A program made the position numbers and the translations under genes. Of a stretch of DNA of 64,000 bases, positions 12,740 through 25,100 are shown one piece after another; the first letter of the stretch is position 1; each line of letters begins with the position of its first letter. The notes under the pieces were generated by a model. It was not told where the DNA came from. It saw nothing but the letters and a program-made list of their open reading frames with translations, and made no database searches. The stretch is from Watersipora subatra (Eukaryota > Bryozoa > Gymnolaemata > Cheilostomatida > Watersiporidae), in contig NC_088711.1 in NCBI RefSeq assembly GCF_963576615.1, positions 36,968,121 through 37,032,120 of the forward strand, read 5' to 3'.

Positions 12740-13285
12740 TGTTCAATTCTCTACATTTTCCACAAGTTTGCCAGATGTACACCTACATGAACGTAAGTGG
12801 AAAGAGCAAGACAGCTTTTAATAAACTCAGTCAAAATGCATGTTTTGGCAAGGTGTGACTTTCAAGTTCTTGCTAAATTCTCTTTTTTGGTTTCTGAACT
12901 GGCTATCCCAGGTTAACCACGAATAACACTGCCTAATAACTAATGCTACTAGCCCCTAGATAAGGTCTAATTTAAATTACTGACTCTTACAATCAATCTA
13001 TTTTGATGATTGAGGTAACCAAGATTTTAAGTTTGACCTTTCTATGAGTGAGTAATGTATATCCAGTTCTAAATGAGAATTACTATTGGTAAAGAATATT
13101 GTGAAGAAAAAGGCCGAGTTCCTCTACCTGTTCCCCAAGAATCAAACCACTTGAGTACAAGGCTATGAGAATATATATTTTGCAAAAATATATTTTTGGG
13201 TACAGGTAAATTTGCAATAAACATATAAGTAACAGCACAGCGTGAGACTTCCAAGCACTCTGCTTTCCTTTGCTAGTCTGGGCTC
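12740..13285. other. No gene seen
   Basis: No supported exon or repeat. A more upstream exon of the minus-strand unknown gene could be here, but I could not pick one with confidence. Confidence 0.3.
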
Positions 13286-13289
13286 TTTT

Positions 13290-14995
13290 TTATAGTCCTC
13301 GTCTGCTGCTAAGCCTCACTCTCAGTTGCAGGGCTGATTCATTAATCAACTTTCGGCCGACCAAAATTTTTAGTGAAAACCATGTTGTCGGCTGTGGAAA
13401 CCTATGCCCAGGAAGCCTTGCAGCTCCATGAGCCACCTAGAGGTCGCTGATTCTCAAACCGTCCTTGTTTTCTCAGGGTCAGTAGTCACCCCGTCAGTAA
13501 TGACCACATTGTCCAGGTAATTGATGAAAAAGCACCTGTGATTGAAAAAGCTCGCACTTGGCTGGTTTGAGTTCAGCTCCCTTCAGCTGCTAGAACACCT
13601 CCTCTAGTCGGTGCAGGTATGTATCGAAATCTGGTGCAACGACTATTATATCTTTCAGGTAAAGTAACAGTGTCCTCCAGTGCAGGCTATGCACCATGCG
13701 CTTTATCAGCTTATGAAAAGTGGCTGACACGGAGTAAATCCAAATAGCAGAACCTTCCACTTTCACAGACTGAAGTGAAGAGCAAACGCCGACTTTTTCA
13801 TAGCTGCGTCATTTAACAACACCTGCCAGTAGCTCCTGACCAGGTCCGAATTACTAAATGATTAGCTGTCAGAAATGGTCTCAAGGCTGTTGTCGATCCA
13901 AACAAGGGAATAGGCATCCTGATAAGTAACTGCATTCAGCCAACGGTACTCAACAAAGAACCGCCCAAACACCACTAAAAACTCTAAGCGTCTCCAGTGG
14001 GCTTGATGAGCCCTTTGTTGAAAAGATCTTGCACTTGTCACTCTGCCTCGATCTCCTCCTCTTTTCCAAGCTGGTGTGGAGGTTGACGTATAACCGAGTT
14101 CCCTCATTCAGTAGAACGGAATGCTCCATCTCATATGTCTGTCCCATGTTTTCCTCACCAGTGCTGAACGTCCTCTGGTAGTGTGCTAACAACCTTGCTA
14201 GCCGCTCGGCTTGCCCCAGCTCTGTGAAATTTTTTTTGCCTGCTTACAACAGGTCCTCCAGTTAGACTGGCACACCTGCCTCCGCTGTTTTTGCACTCAA
14301 TGTTGCAAAACTTGAGACAGAGAGGGACAGTTCTTTATCCACCTGACAGTCTTCCACACCTGTGTTCAAGTGACAGCTCAATGGTCTTTGAGCTGTCACA
14401 ACCATGGTGACAGCTCAAAGATGTAGAGGTTGGCTGCTAAGGTTTAGGCACCGTGTGACTGTGCTTCCCTTTGGCCCAGGCTGGTTCAATCTTGTAGCCA
14501 GCAGCAGACTCTCTGGGCAGCCCTTTATCAGTCCCAACATAAAGTAATTTAGGGTGGCGACTCAACATGAAATGGCCATCTGTGTCTGAGCCAGCTCCAC
14601 CATTTCTTTCATCACCTGTATTTTGCTAAGCAACAGCAACCCGTGAATATCCTTAGAAGTCAACGGAAGCTGCTGAAACTCCATAGCACACTGGTGGGCA
14701 AACAAAAAGTGCATCATTCCCAAGATGGCATCACTGCTTATGTGGCTCACCATAAAGACCTTCTCCGTTTTTACATCGTGAAGCCGCATGAGTAGGGGTA
14801 TGACTCCGTAGAATGGCAGTTGGTTCCTATCAGCCATAAAACCATGACTGTCACTCTCTTCAAGTAAATCTCTCCTGCTTTGAGAGAGCTTGTCAAAAAT
14901 TTGCTTACCCAGTAAGTTTATGGTACACCCTATATCAATCAGGCTATATTGGCACAGCCATTTCAGTAGCCCACCTTCGGCCAACCAAAAGTTCT
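13290..14995 (-). pseudogene. Decayed Ty3/Gypsy-like retrotransposon pol (protease, reverse transcriptase)
   Basis: On the minus strand, 14562-14984 is open and resembles a retropepsin (a LIDIGCTINLL patch in place of DTG, then ILGM further on). Downstream come reverse-transcriptase patches: EYRWLNAVTYQDAYSL near 13900-13960 and YLKDIIVVAPDF near 13635-13670 (the second position of the YxDD box is altered), then KPAKCELFQ. Frameshifts and stops separate these pieces, so no intact protein can be made. No LTRs were recognised. A similar 44-bp stretch occurs at both borders (see findings). Confidence 0.75.
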
Positions 14996-15019
14996 AGCAA
15001 AGGCCGTGTCATCGGCTGA

Positions 15020-17224
15020 GTCAAGGCTCAGCCCTGGTGTCAGTCGCTCTGTTGTCTTCTCTCCTCTTTTTTGTTCCTAGGCACAGCAATCGGCCGTCAC
15101 AATATAATGAGTTTTCCTAAAGCCTTATGTTTATTTTAGAACAACAAAACAGATACAATAATTATACCTTTAGACAATAAACTATAAAAATAGAAAAGTA
15201 ATTGTCTGAGACTAAAAATTATAGTCACCCTTTTGTTTTTTTGGGTATCGACTCTTCGGCTTGTTCGGCTGACACGTCTGTCCGCCATGATGAAGCTGTG
15301 TTAAAAGAGTGAAGATTATGAGTGAACGCTCCTAGTTTTATACTAAGCATTAGCATTGCTGTCCAGGAGTGAAACTATATGTCTCAGGTCTTTGATTGTG
15401 AGTCTTGGAGTTTTAGATAGTTTTTGGCTACGTCTTGGTGTTTTATGTTAGCGGAATTGTCATCATATCGAATGACTAATTATAAATTATTATTTGATGT
15501 CTGGCAATACCAAATGCACATGACACAAGTTGCTATTGTCTGGGTGCTGTTGTTGATAGGAAGTCTAGTTAGGCATAGATCTTAAATTGCACTCTTCAAG
15601 ATGTAATCCATGGTTTTGATCTGGGATTCAATTACAGGTTTTGGTGATTAGCTAAAATTTTTTCGATCCAAGCACTCAAAGCTGTAGTTTATAGAATGGG
15701 TGAGTCAAAATCTACGAGTTGACCTGCAATGGTGATTATCCCATGTCCAGAATTTGTGAGTGCTGTAAGCGTGAAATGCTTTTCCATTAAATATGCTAGG
15801 AGAGTTGCATTGATGGTGTATTGTCTTGTTCTTTCCTTATGTCTTACTGGAAATATTTGGTTCTAGATAAGACAGCATCATTCAGTAATGTCAGCTGGAG
15901 TCTTTTTTGACAACTGTGCATCATTCCAAATCATTAACCGAGGATGCTCTATGCTATAGGAGCCAACTATCTGATGTATCGTCGATTTATCTACCTATTT
16001 GAAATCTATCCATCTACCTACCAATGCCCTTTCATGCAAGGTGGCCAACTCATAATTACCAACGCCCTTTAATACCTCTGCCAGCTTGCTACCAAGTAAT
16101 GGTCCTGACTAAGTGATGATCTAGGTTTAGGCAATTAATTAGTCTATATCATAAACTTGCCACTGGTTTCTATGTTGAGAACATCTAATAATTTCACTAA
16201 CGCTGGTGTTCACTAAAGCTGTTCACTATTTCACTAATGCTGGTGTTTATCAACCAATCGCAGTCGTTCTACATATACAGTGATACTTTCTTCTAAAAAT
16301 TTACTACTAACCAACTTCTACAAAAAAAAACATGCTATACAATAAATGAATGCTTTCTATAGCTAAACATTCGTTAAATATCCCCATGTTACCTGAAAAC
16401 CAAGAGGCTGGTTATATGCTTACTGGGCCTGAAAAAGGCATGTTATTACAATGCATTTTTTGTCCCATAGATAACTGTAAGATTTTTTAATAAAATGCTT
16501 TCCTATAGTAGTAAATGATTATAAAACGCAAGGTACCAAATGAGAACGTGTTCAGATTTAGGCGTACGAGTCTCTGCATGTAGGGCTTCGTAGCAACTCA
16601 AATATTGGTTTCAAGAGTGCTGTCTGTCAAACAACGAACGACTAGAAATACAATTAAAACTGTTTTATTTATTGTTGTAAGTTTTATCGCTTTTCGTACT
16701 TGCTACTTTGGAAGCTCTGTGCGAATTACCAACTTACGAAGGTCGAGGCATAGATTAGAGATTCACGAGTAATTGCAAAGTAGCTGCGTTTCGATAGCAA
16801 CTTCAAGCGGATTCTTGAGACAGGTAGTAAGCGCCAATGAAGTTATCGTAAGAAATTCTGGTTTACGACATGTTCGAAGACGGTTGTGCTATATTAGCGT
16901 CCCTAGTTTTTTCTATGCCAGTTGAGCCGTTCGTTAGCGAGAGGCAAGAAAGGTGTCAAAAACTCTCGTGACAGGAGGCACAAAAGCGCGATTGTCCTGC
17001 GTAATATGATGCTGTTTGGGAAATTACTTACACGCAAAGTTGCTCCTATTTATTATACAATTTAATTTACCAACTCCAAAACTATCATGAACGATCACAA
17101 CTATTCAGAAATATCTCAAGCGCCAAGTAGTAGTACAGCCACGATGGATTGGCATGCATTATCGGCAATAGGCTTTTGTTGGTTTTCAAATCATGGATTG
17201 ATAATGAAAATTTAAATTATATAT
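15020..17224. other. No gene seen
   Basis: Unassigned sequence between the Gypsy relic and the hAT element, with no exon structure or repeat supported. Confidence 0.4.
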
Positions 17225-17232
17225 ATTATTTG
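17225..17232. repeat. hAT target-site duplication, left copy
   Basis: ATTATTTG directly before the terminal CAGTG. The same eight bases follow the other end at 22111-22118. Confidence 0.9.
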
Positions 17233-17897
17233 CAGTGTCTGAAGTGGAGAGAGATTTTTGGGGGTACTCTGTCATGCTAAGACGGTGGTGTCCAGGACTA
17301 ACAGCCCTGCTCGCGGGGTGAGTCCAAGAGGGGCGATGCGCCCTCTCGGTAGAGGGGGTCCGGGGTACCCCCCCGGAAAATCTTTTTAGCATGAATGCCC
17401 CTAAATGATGATGTTGTTTTCCATAACTTAAAACATAACTTACCACAGCATGCGTGTATTAAAAATGTTTATTTTACATACATAACCTGGATGAAAAAAC
17501 AACAACAACAAGACATGTTTTAATACATGAACAGAGTATCGTATGACCATCAACATTCACATGCTGACAAATAATGCAAAACAAGGTCAAAACAGCAGAA
17601 TGGGATTGATATGGGATTGATATGGTAAACTTACCTGAAATAATAAACAGTCGGAGCAAGAATGGTGAGGAAGGTATACTGTGAGCTACCCCATAGCAAG
17701 CTATCATCTATTGAATGAAAGCAGTACAAGATTGCAACCTACTATCCATGTAATGAAAATGACAACCCTACAGTGAGCTATCATCTATTTAAGGAACCCA
17801 CTAGCTTACAAAGCAAGCTATCACCTATAACAAAGCATAAGCATGTGCATAGTAGTTGTCACTACCTTCTGGCTTTTTCTTTTTCACCGATATAGTG

Positions 17898-20800
17898 TCA
17901 CTGGCTGCATGGTGACCTCTTTTCAGCCAGTTTTTCAGTTGGATTGAAAAGATGAATAGGAGGACCAACAATATTGACAACCATGAGGCCTGAAACTTGT
18001 TTAATGTTTAGTCTATTCTTTTTAGATGTGATGATGGTATTCATAAGACTAAACCCTCGTTCACACTCGGCTGTGCTTACTGGGATACACTTGACCATGT
18101 TTTGCAAATTTTTCAATGATGTATTAGAGGTCTTACCTCCCATAGCCTTGTACAGTCTAAAGCCATTGATGATCTGTTCTTTCACATCTACATCAACTCT
18201 GAACCTATCACAAAGACTTTCAATACTTACCTCTCCAAACCTGGGCACCTCTTCATAATTGGCTGGCCACAAACATGGGTCTAGGAGTGACACTTGAGAG
18301 AGGAGCTCAAAATATTCATCACTATGCTTTTGGCTATTGGCAGCCTTTTCACCTTTCCTTGAGCTCACTGTAAACAAGCGGGAACTAAGAGAGTTTGTCA
18401 GTGACTGAAAAAACCTACTTGCATGTATGAGTACAACCCTCTTGTTTGATAGTACCACTCCCTTGAACTCTCCAGACTCACAGGACACCAGGGCCTCAGA
18501 TTGATACTTACCTGGCACGTCTATGTATCCTCTCATTGCTTTGATTGTTTGGTCAATCAAAGAATTAGCAGTTACCAATGAAACATCCCTGTTCTGCAAA
18601 AGTAAGGAAAGCCTAGAAACCTCTTCCAGTGCATCTAACATAATGCCTAGATTGATGACGAAGTTTTGGCTTGTTAGAGTTGCAACAAATCCTTGAAACT
18701 TAGTATCATTTGGGTGGGACTTGAAGTGGGCAACAAGACTTTCAAAGGATACGTATATTGCTTTTGCTGTCCTCAGAGAAGATGCACACCACCTTGTATC
18801 TAGAAGCCTATCTTCCTAAACTGGCTGTCTAAAGATTCAGCACACTGCTTCACTTCCTCCTGCATCTTGGGAGACTGGCTATATAAAGAATGCAAGCTGG
18901 TGACAAATATCTTGAATGAGCTGATACCACCGCCTACCTCTTCAATTGCATCACCAACAGCAAGCTCTAATTTCTGGTTAGAGCAATGCCATAAAATGAT
19001 GTCTGGGAATCGGTCTAACAGTAGACGTCCAACCCCAGAAGTTGGACCAGTCATAACTGAAGCACCATCTGAGGCAAAGCAGATAAGGTGGCGCTTCAGA
19101 TATGAGTGGTCAAACCCGTGGTTGCTAAGCGTTTGTATCAAGCAATCTACAATAGATTTAGCATCAGCAGTTTTCAAATGTACCAAATCTAAAAATAAAG
19201 TGGTGGAAATGTCATCAACACATGCCCTGAGGTGGATAACAAGTCCCTCCTCATTGCTCACTGTACTGCTTTCATCAATCATTACTGAAATCTTTGATTG
19301 GTTCTGAATAATATGACCAACCAATACCCCTCTCATATCTGAAGAAATACTCGAAATCATACTTGCACATGATTTGTCACTAACGAGGATACCGCTCATA
19401 TTAATCCCATTCTGCTGGTAACATATAATATGATCAGACAGGTCACTGTATGGTCTATTCATTTTTGCAATGTTATAGGCTACATGAATTACTTTTTTTG
19501 TTGAGGTCTGGTGTTTGGCGGATTTATTTGCCAGCATCTGCTGAGTGATGCTGTTGCTCTTCTTAGCTTTAAATACTGCCTCTGATGATTTATGTGCCTC
19601 CGAGAATAAATGTTTGGCTATCTTACCCCTAAGCATAGACAACTTAGTGGTGCACTGTTGTTTAAAATTGGCAGCACCACTGTCTAATGGCTCAAAGCCG
19701 ACCTTAATCTCCATCCACTCTGCTGATGGGTTCATTCCTTTAGTGTGGTTCATCATAGGAATGGGGGCCTTCTGGCACCACAAGCAACCTACATGGTTAT
19801 TTTTTGCGATGATCCATGGATACTTGCTCTTCACATCTCGCAATGTTTTTGAATTCCTTCACCAGACATCAGGCCAATTTAAATATAATACAAAAAAACC
19901 ATATGACCCTACAATATTCAACAAACTAATCTTAGCATTCAGCCACTCACAGTTTGCACCACCACCATTCCTACCAATAAGTGAAGTTTAGATTTTAAAG
20001 AAGGAATTTTCACACACTACATTGAGGGGATAACCCATAGAAAGTACAAATCATAAATCAGAAAAGTGCCCATCACACCAATAATGATATATCAGGAGAG
20101 GAGTATTAGAAGAAAGAAGACATTGACGCCACATACCGTTACAAGCTGAGAAAACAGATTGGTTATGCTATATTACTGCTAGCTACACATTTGTTAGCTC
20201 AGATATACTTACACCAGAGAAGGTAATCTTAAGTTCCTTTGAATTGAATAGAGAAATTAACAAATATTTATATTTGTTTTTGAGCAGTGCATTATTTTTC
20301 TATCTAATCACAGATATCGTGTTTGCAACTCACCATCCACATTGCTGATACTTGAGATCACATCATTTTGTTCTTCACCATCTAACAAAAAGAATTAAAT
20401 GAGAATGGTTTGGGACAAAATGTGACAACATGTATAAGTTCTTACAGTTTTAAATTCCAATAAGCAGCCAAAATTAAATTGGTCGACTCACCAATCACTA
20501 TGGCCTCACTGAGATTTGATTCTGCTGACTTCTCAGCCTCATCATTCATATTAGATACTACAATAAGAATACATTGTATAGCACATTTGAATTAAAAAAA
20601 CTTTGTAATCTTTCCAATAAAGGACTTCGCTATCACGTTGGCAAGCACCACGGGCACCTGGGGAATCCCAATATAAACTACGCATCACCCACCAACACAG
20701 CCCCCTCCCTGTGTTGGTGGGTGATGCGTAGTTTATATTTGGATTCCCCAGGTGCCCATTGCAGGCAACCTACCATCTACATGTGGGATGTTGCTAACAA

Positions 20801-21623
20801 CAGATGTTGTTACAACTGAGTCGGATTCATCACTGGTTAAACTCTCAACCGCTGCATTGTATGTCGATTCTAAAACAAGGTTTTAAAAATAATGGTAATG
20901 TAACAACCTGTGACTAAAGAATTGAAAAGCCTATTGTGCATGTATGTGCATAGCATGGTGCCTACCCACTTTGTGTTGTTCCCTTATGATAACTCAAACC
21001 TGCACAGAAGCAATAGCACTTACTTACCACTTTTTGAATTACTAGATCCAGCATGTGCTTCAGCAGGGCTGCTGGTCCTTTTTACTATAATAAATAATTA
21101 AATAAATAAGCTTGTGACAATGATGAAATAAAAATCATATTTGTATAGTAAAAGGTCTGGACATGCAACATACAATAGGTGACTGGCCAACAATTTTTTC
21201 ATGATCATAATTGACCCTTTGTACTAAGCTAGTGACTCAAGTTGAGCCAAAAAAATTTTTTGATGGTATTACAGCGAAGTGAGCAAATCAGATACAATAC
21301 AAGTTTAAGTAGTTGGTGAGACAGACATCACTGACCCTGTGTTGTGTCCAGTAAAAACTTAAAAGTGGGCCTAGCTGCACAACCTGGGTGCTCTATAACT
21401 ACGGAGTCTCAAGATTGTGATGTGAGTGAGTCAAGAAACCCTATGGACAGTCCACACAGACCCCAGACACAATACAGTCTCATACCCGAGCCATCATGAA
21501 TATTATTATATGATAAGCTCAGTCACTCACTATTTTCTTAAATACAGACTCTAAACTCATGATAGTCACTAATTCTTACTCACCTTTGAAGAAGTTATCT
21601 ATTGGCCCATGCCGTTTCATCAT
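17898..21623 (-). pseudogene. KIAA1586-like hAT transposase, multi-exon, broken
   Basis: Start ATG at 21621-21623 (MMKRHGPIDNFFKG). Small exons 21584-21623, 21028-21084, 20774-20869, 20492-20557 and 20334-20381 all end in phase 1, followed by a large exon from about 19908 to the stop near 17898. The large exon holds a C-x2-C...H-x4-H finger (GCLWC, HLFSEAH) and the hAT catalytic acids in SVMIDESST, CFASDGASVM and the C-terminal TAECERGFS dimerisation region. Family members are linked to the human KIAA1586 (SUMO-ligase) protein. Two lesions are visible: an in-frame TGA at 19859-19861, and a frameshift near 18805-18815 where the frame ending FRKIG must pass to LLDTRWCASS. The acceptor at 19909 is inferred from phase alone. 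Confidence 0.85.
20652..20757. repeat. 49-bp-arm hairpin (inverted repeat)
   Basis: Arms 20652-20700 and 20709-20757 are reverse complements with one mismatch, around an 8-base loop (ccccctcc). It lies in the intron between the 20774-20869 and 20492-20557 exons of the hAT transposase. Confidence 0.95.
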
Positions 21624-22110
21624 GAATTGAAAGAAACAATGAAGAAACTAGTAAAATAAGCAAGAGTTTATTCAAAACTACCATCAAAAACACAAGAAAA
21701 GAATCCAAGCAATGATTATTCGAGGATTCCAGTTGATTGTGGGGCCCGTTGATTGTGTCGGTTGACAAAAAACTGATCGTTTCTCAGGCTTTTGACAAAA
21801 TAATTTAGTTGTTCCGCTATAATAGCGGAAAACTAACTGAAGAAATCAAAGATCGTCCTCTTTTATTTCTTCGTTTCCGAGATCGGTCTCTCGTCTCGAA
21901 AACGCGCACTGTTTCTTGGTGTAATGAACTCGGGCTAATATAAGTTTGGGAAAAAAAGTTGTGTGAATATTTCACTTCATTCCATTTTATCGCATTTAAT
22001 AAGATATGAGCAACCTTATATGAGGGGTACGCCTCCCAGGGAGTACCCCCACTAATTCTTCTTAGGGGTACGCCGTACCCCTGCGTACCCCCCCCTCATT
22101 TCGAACACTG

Positions 22111-22118
22111 ATTATTTG
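22111..22118. repeat. hAT target-site duplication, right copy
   Basis: ATTATTTG, identical to 17225-17232. Confidence 0.9.
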
Positions 22119-25100
22119 ATGTATATACTATATAGATATATATATACACAGAGAGAAAAAAATGATTGTAATTTGATTTAGCCAGGGTTAAGATTTAATA
22201 ATATGTTGATAATGATCTAAAAATCACTGTTACTCTTAACACATACCCTTACTGATTGAATAATGATTTGATAATGATAATTAATGGCAAATTAGTCAAG
22301 AGCTGGAGTAAATAGTGAGTCTATCCCACATTTAACTGATAACTCAAACTTCAATCACAACTGATCATTCTTAAATCAGTGAAGCAAAATGAAAAAATCA
22401 ATCATATGACACTGAAGATTGATTTGATACTGATCACTAATTAATTTTTGACAGCCAGGACTATCAAAATTCAATCGCATACTTCCTCATAAATCTGTTT
22501 TAAATCATTGTTGAAATGAATCAAATTTGAGACAGTTGCCATTTAATATTGATTCTACAATCCACAGCAGTTTAGACCAAGAGTTGTTCCCACTTAAATT
22601 TGATTATGCATATCCCCACCACTACTTTTATTACTACTAGTACTACTGCAAGTACTACAATGGTGCTGCTACTATTAATACACAATGAAATTTTATCCCC
22701 CAATAATAAATGAATCAACCTTTCTCTGGTCCACCTCTTGTCGGTACTAATTTTGTTATGTGTCAGAGTCAGCCAGGGTCTTTGGGTGGGTGAGCCAGAC
22801 CCTGGCTATGTCACAGAGATCCCCCAACACAGCTATACTTCTGAATCTTTTGATTTTAATGTCAAATAGTCTGGTAGCCAAGTCCCAGCCAAGCTACAGT
22901 TAGGGTGAACCGGTGCACAAAACATCCGCTCAATGCCCAGCAATGAGCACGCCGGACACCCTGCAGTAAGTAAGCGCTTTTTGGCTCTGGGCTGCATCCT
23001 CCTGTTAGCAAAGAGGATTTTTGAGATTGAATAGTATAAAAATGGTGCATAACGGCCCTTGAGTAGGGGGGGGAGGGGTTGAATTTTTAACCTAATTAAC
23101 CCTCATCTCCACTCCCTGCCTAGATTTGGTCGAGGCCTTGTTTTTGCGTTTTGAATTTCATGCTCCTAGAGATTCATTTTCATATTAGATAATTCTTAGT
23201 GAGCATCCGGTGTGAATCATTCTAACTTGTCTTGTCTCAAACTACCGCTCTTTCGACCCGCTGACCCTGCAACACTTAGTTTTACCTAAAGCAAAAATGC
23301 TCATTTCTGTGATTGTTGATGGAATGGCCTGTTTCATCAATATCTCAGTGTAAGCTTTTAGTATCTTGGTCTATCATTAAGAAACGAGTTCAACACAAAT
23401 AACAAAGGTGACTCCTAATGAAATCAGGAAACAGATACAAACAGGTCTTCAAACACCCTTTGACCACCAACGTGGAAATTCAAATGCATAATTGAGTGTC
23501 CAGGTCTTTGCTTACGAACCAATTGTCAATAGCTATAAAACCCAGACAAGGTTTATGAAACCTGCACTATTCATTCATGCAATGGTTGATATCTTGTTTA
23601 TATTGGGTTTATTTATGGTAGTCATACACAATTCAAAGTAAGAGCTGTGTTGCCTTTAGTGAAAAATAATCAGTGAGCAGATAAATCCTAATATCACGTA
23701 TGATTAGACTGAACATTGCATAACATTGTAATACTGAGCAGTAGTTGCTATTGTGTTACAAACTTGTTATCACAGCAATTTATTTTCCCCTCACCCAAGC
23801 ACATCTCCACTTCATGCCTGAATAACAGATTTTTTGTGAGGACAACTTATTTTGGCCTATCTGATAGTATGGTGACAAACAAGAGTGGCAATCATTCTGC
23901 TTGGAGACCTGGAGTATCGCTAAGTACCCAAATTTAGCACTTCACTTGCAACAATGATTCAAGTTGATGTAGAGGGACAGGTCATGAAACTTTTTAAGTG
24001 CCACTGGACTGAATTCTCTTATGAGCAAATGAAAATGAAAAAATTTGTTGAACACAATGAGATTGAAATCTTACAATTAGTTTTGTTGGTGCAGGCATTC
24101 TATGAAACAGAATATCATTTTTTTTAAATTAAATGATTATAGCAGGGCTGTAGGCATGGTACCCGCTGTTGGTGAAGTCAGGCCAATTTTTAGTAAGGCC
24201 AAACATTGAGAAACATATAAGAAATCATAATAGACGCAATGATAATCATAATAGACGCAAAGTGGGTCAGACCAGGCAACTTTAGTACTAATGATGCCTA
24301 CGGCCTGGGTGATAACATGATTGCTGATTTATTATCCAAGGAAATTTCTCTTTCATGTTTATTCACTGTTAACCCCTACTGGGTTTTATTATTATAGCCG
24401 GGATGCTGTAGATTATTATCTGTGAAATGTTATTATGCATGATTGTACAGTAGTGACACTGCCATGTTATAACAGTTCAGTTGTAATCACTACCTCATTC
24501 ATAATTCCGAGACCTTATTAATGCGGCTTTTCATCTTGCTTTAAAATTTGGCTGGAATACAATCATAGCTTAATTATATTCACACATTGATATGAAGGCT
24601 GTGTATCATATCATTGCCCGTGAGCTTTCTACAAGTTATGCCTGTAGCACAGAGGGTCGGGCAACCATTATTACTTCATGAACATTTCAATGGAAATATC
24701 ATGAACTATGATAAAGAAAGTTACAAAAGACAAACCTGATGGGAAAAGTAACAGTTTTGGATAGCTATTACCAATTGATTAGCGCCTATCAGGTATATAC
24801 TATTGACATTGCTTGGTTATATCAATTCAAAGGACTAGACTAGTGCTCTGACTTATGCAATGATAACAATTTTATAATGCTTTTTGTAAAAACTTAGACA
24901 CTGGCCAATGTAGTTCATCGTATGCAGCGAGCTCGGCTAACGATGAACTCATGATATATAGCCTGGGCAAGCCCACACAAATAAGGGTGTTTGTTGTTGT
25001 GTTGTATGCAACAACCACCTCCACCTAATAAAAAACTTGTAGTGGCTTGCCCAGGCTGGAAGATATCAAATTCAAACATGGTTATCTGCTAGTTTTCAGA

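Larger units (their letters stand above)
17233..22110 (-). mobile_element. hAT DNA transposon, 4878 bp, with terminal inverted repeats and 8-bp TSD
   Basis: Left end CAGTGTCTGAAGTGGAGAG, right end reverse-complements to CAGTGTTCGAAATGAGGGG, and both are followed inward by a G-run then GTAC. An identical 8-bp ATTATTTG flanks both sides, as expected for hAT. Subterminal GC-rich blocks (17330-17385 and 22020-22095, with repeated GGGGTAC motifs) look like transposase-binding repeats. The interior carries a minus-strand multi-exon KIAA1586-like transposase gene. The perfect TSD and near-intact exon set indicate a fairly recent insertion, though the transposase itself is damaged. Confidence 0.93.

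Noticed and set aside
18867..19991. Two plus-strand frames of 146 and 148 codons
   Set aside because: They are antisense shadows of the hAT transposase exon, which has clear family motifs on the minus strand.
22862..23050. 62-codon minus-strand frame with CPE-like cysteines
   Set aside because: No splice context and no conserved spacing. It looks random.
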